Source: Myxococcales bacterium UBA5297 | Lineage (GTDB): Bacteria; Myxococcota; Myxococcia; Myxococcales; UBA5297 | Direction of reading: 5' to 3' | Length of the DNA stretch: 5,764 nt | Assembly (NCBI GenBank): GCA_002408385.1 | Contig: DHSB01000229.1 | Location: 1 to 5,764 of the forward strand | Part shown: positions 5,330 to 5,764 of the stretch, piece after piece | Layout: the number at the start of each line of letters is the position of its first letter | How positions within the stretch are numbered: position 1 is the first letter of the stretch | The notes under the pieces: model-generated | Databases searched by the model: none | What the model was told of the DNA's origin: nothing | Seen by the model: only the letters and a program-made list of their open reading frames with translations | Translations under genes and position numbers: made by a program

Positions 5330-5764
5330 CTGGTAGCTTCCGTCCGGGCAAGGGGTGCGCCGCGGGCGCACCTCCCGGCGCCTCCACCAGGTGCGGGCCA
5401 GGCTCTCGAGCCCGGCCCGGTCGTTGGCGTGCAGGTGCCGGGCGGCGTGCAGCGAGAACCCCTCGGCGCGCGCCGACAGCCTCCCCGGGTTCAGCTCGGG
5501 CGGCTGGGAGAGAAGCTCCAGATGCTGGCCGCGCAGCCGGTCCAAGGCGCCCACCGGCTCCGCGTCCTCGTCGAGCCGGCTCAGCAGCGCCCTCGCCCGC
5601 CTCGCGATGCGCTCGACGATGCTCTCCACGTCCCTCTGAGTGGGCTTGGGCACCGCTCGCAGCTCGACGCGGCCCTCCTCGCCCTCGACAGAGACGGCGT
5701 CCGGGACCAGCGCGTGAAAATGGGGGTTGGCCCGCAGCAGCGAGTCGAAGCGCTGGGTCACGCA
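5330..5764 (-). pseudogene. IS91-like (HUH, Y2-type) transposase, truncated and decayed
   Basis: The frame enters from beyond the right edge (VTQRFDSLLR), so the N-terminal part is not visible. The NPHFHALVPD stretch contains the HxH metal-binding motif of HUH enzymes, which cut single-stranded DNA. RAEGFSLHAARHLHANDRAGLESLAR follows, as in IS91-family transposases of this bacterial group. Similarity ends around PDGSYQ (5344-5330). After LAR, where I expect a conserved Tyr, the sequence reads TWW, so catalysis is probably lost. The frame stays open to 5126 but codes for nothing family-like. A possible last trace is a SSFVRALFAPAR-like stretch in another frame near 5185-5220, resembling the usual FAP motif near the C-terminus. 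The remnant is convergent with the hydrolase and abuts its stop. An apparent start at 5761 is only an internal GTG. Confidence 0.8.
5430..5531 (-). repeat. Right copy of the 102-base direct repeat
   Basis: This matches 1-102 at 100 of 102 bases, in the same orientation and with no gaps, and lies wholly within the transposase remnant. Bases 5430-5518 are an unbroken 89-base identity. Similarity cannot be followed further left because the other copy sits at the window edge, and it ends abruptly after 5531. Confidence 0.95.

Noticed and set aside
3144..5387. Very long open frame on the minus strand opposite the hydrolase (747 codons)
   Set aside because: It is antisense to a gene with clear catalytic motifs and a lipoprotein signal. 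The translated product is low in complexity, rich in Leu, Ala, Arg and Gly, and shows no domain. Long antisense frames are usual in GC-rich genes.
1..5764. Circular molecule suggested by the repeated left-end sequence
   Set aside because: The left-end sequence recurs at 5430-5531, not at the very end, and the flanks on both sides differ. This is an internal repeat, not terminal overlap.

Overview
The window is high-GC DNA. It carries two cysteine-rich lipoprotein-type genes, a secreted beta-barrel-like remnant, a lipoprotein serine hydrolase and remnants of an IS91-like transposase. This mix is typical of the Myxococcota (the old Deltaproteobacteria). That placement is an inference from gene style, since no ribosomal or other marker gene is present. 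No RNA gene and no CRISPR array were seen.

Layout, left to right. A 102-base piece of an IS91-like transposase gene lies at the left edge (1-102) and interrupts a minus-strand gene that starts at 171 with a good ribosome site and a signal peptide. A small minus-strand conserved-looking gene follows (392-682). Next comes a 620-base stretch (689-1308) with no gene I can defend, then a minus-strand lipoprotein gene with 15 cysteines (1309-1713). A 383-base spacer separates this from a plus-strand gene that is almost certainly broken (2097 to about 2960). That gene has a lipoprotein signal, two 52-residue cysteine-rich repeats and a beta-barrel-like region, but these parts sit in different reading frames. 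The best-supported gene is a 659-residue lipoprotein serine hydrolase of the beta-lactamase/penicillin-binding class (3174-5153). The right end (about 5160-5764) is a decayed minus-strand IS91-like transposase, cut by the window edge.

The two transposase pieces (1-102 and 5430-5531) match at 100 of 102 bases in the same orientation, so the roughly 5.3 kb between them is bracketed by direct repeats of a mobile-element gene. IS91-type elements move by a rolling-circle-like route and can carry neighbouring DNA, so mobilisation or repeat-mediated rearrangement is a reasonable reading. The broken genes between the copies fit an accessory region that is decaying.

I see no clear new multi-gene system. 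The serine hydrolase, the 15-cysteine lipoprotein and the small gene at 392-682 look intact. The rest looks like wreckage. The most useful points for a reader are the flanking repeats, the multiply frameshifted cysteine-rich gene, and the open reading frame that falsely joins its tail to the hydrolase.
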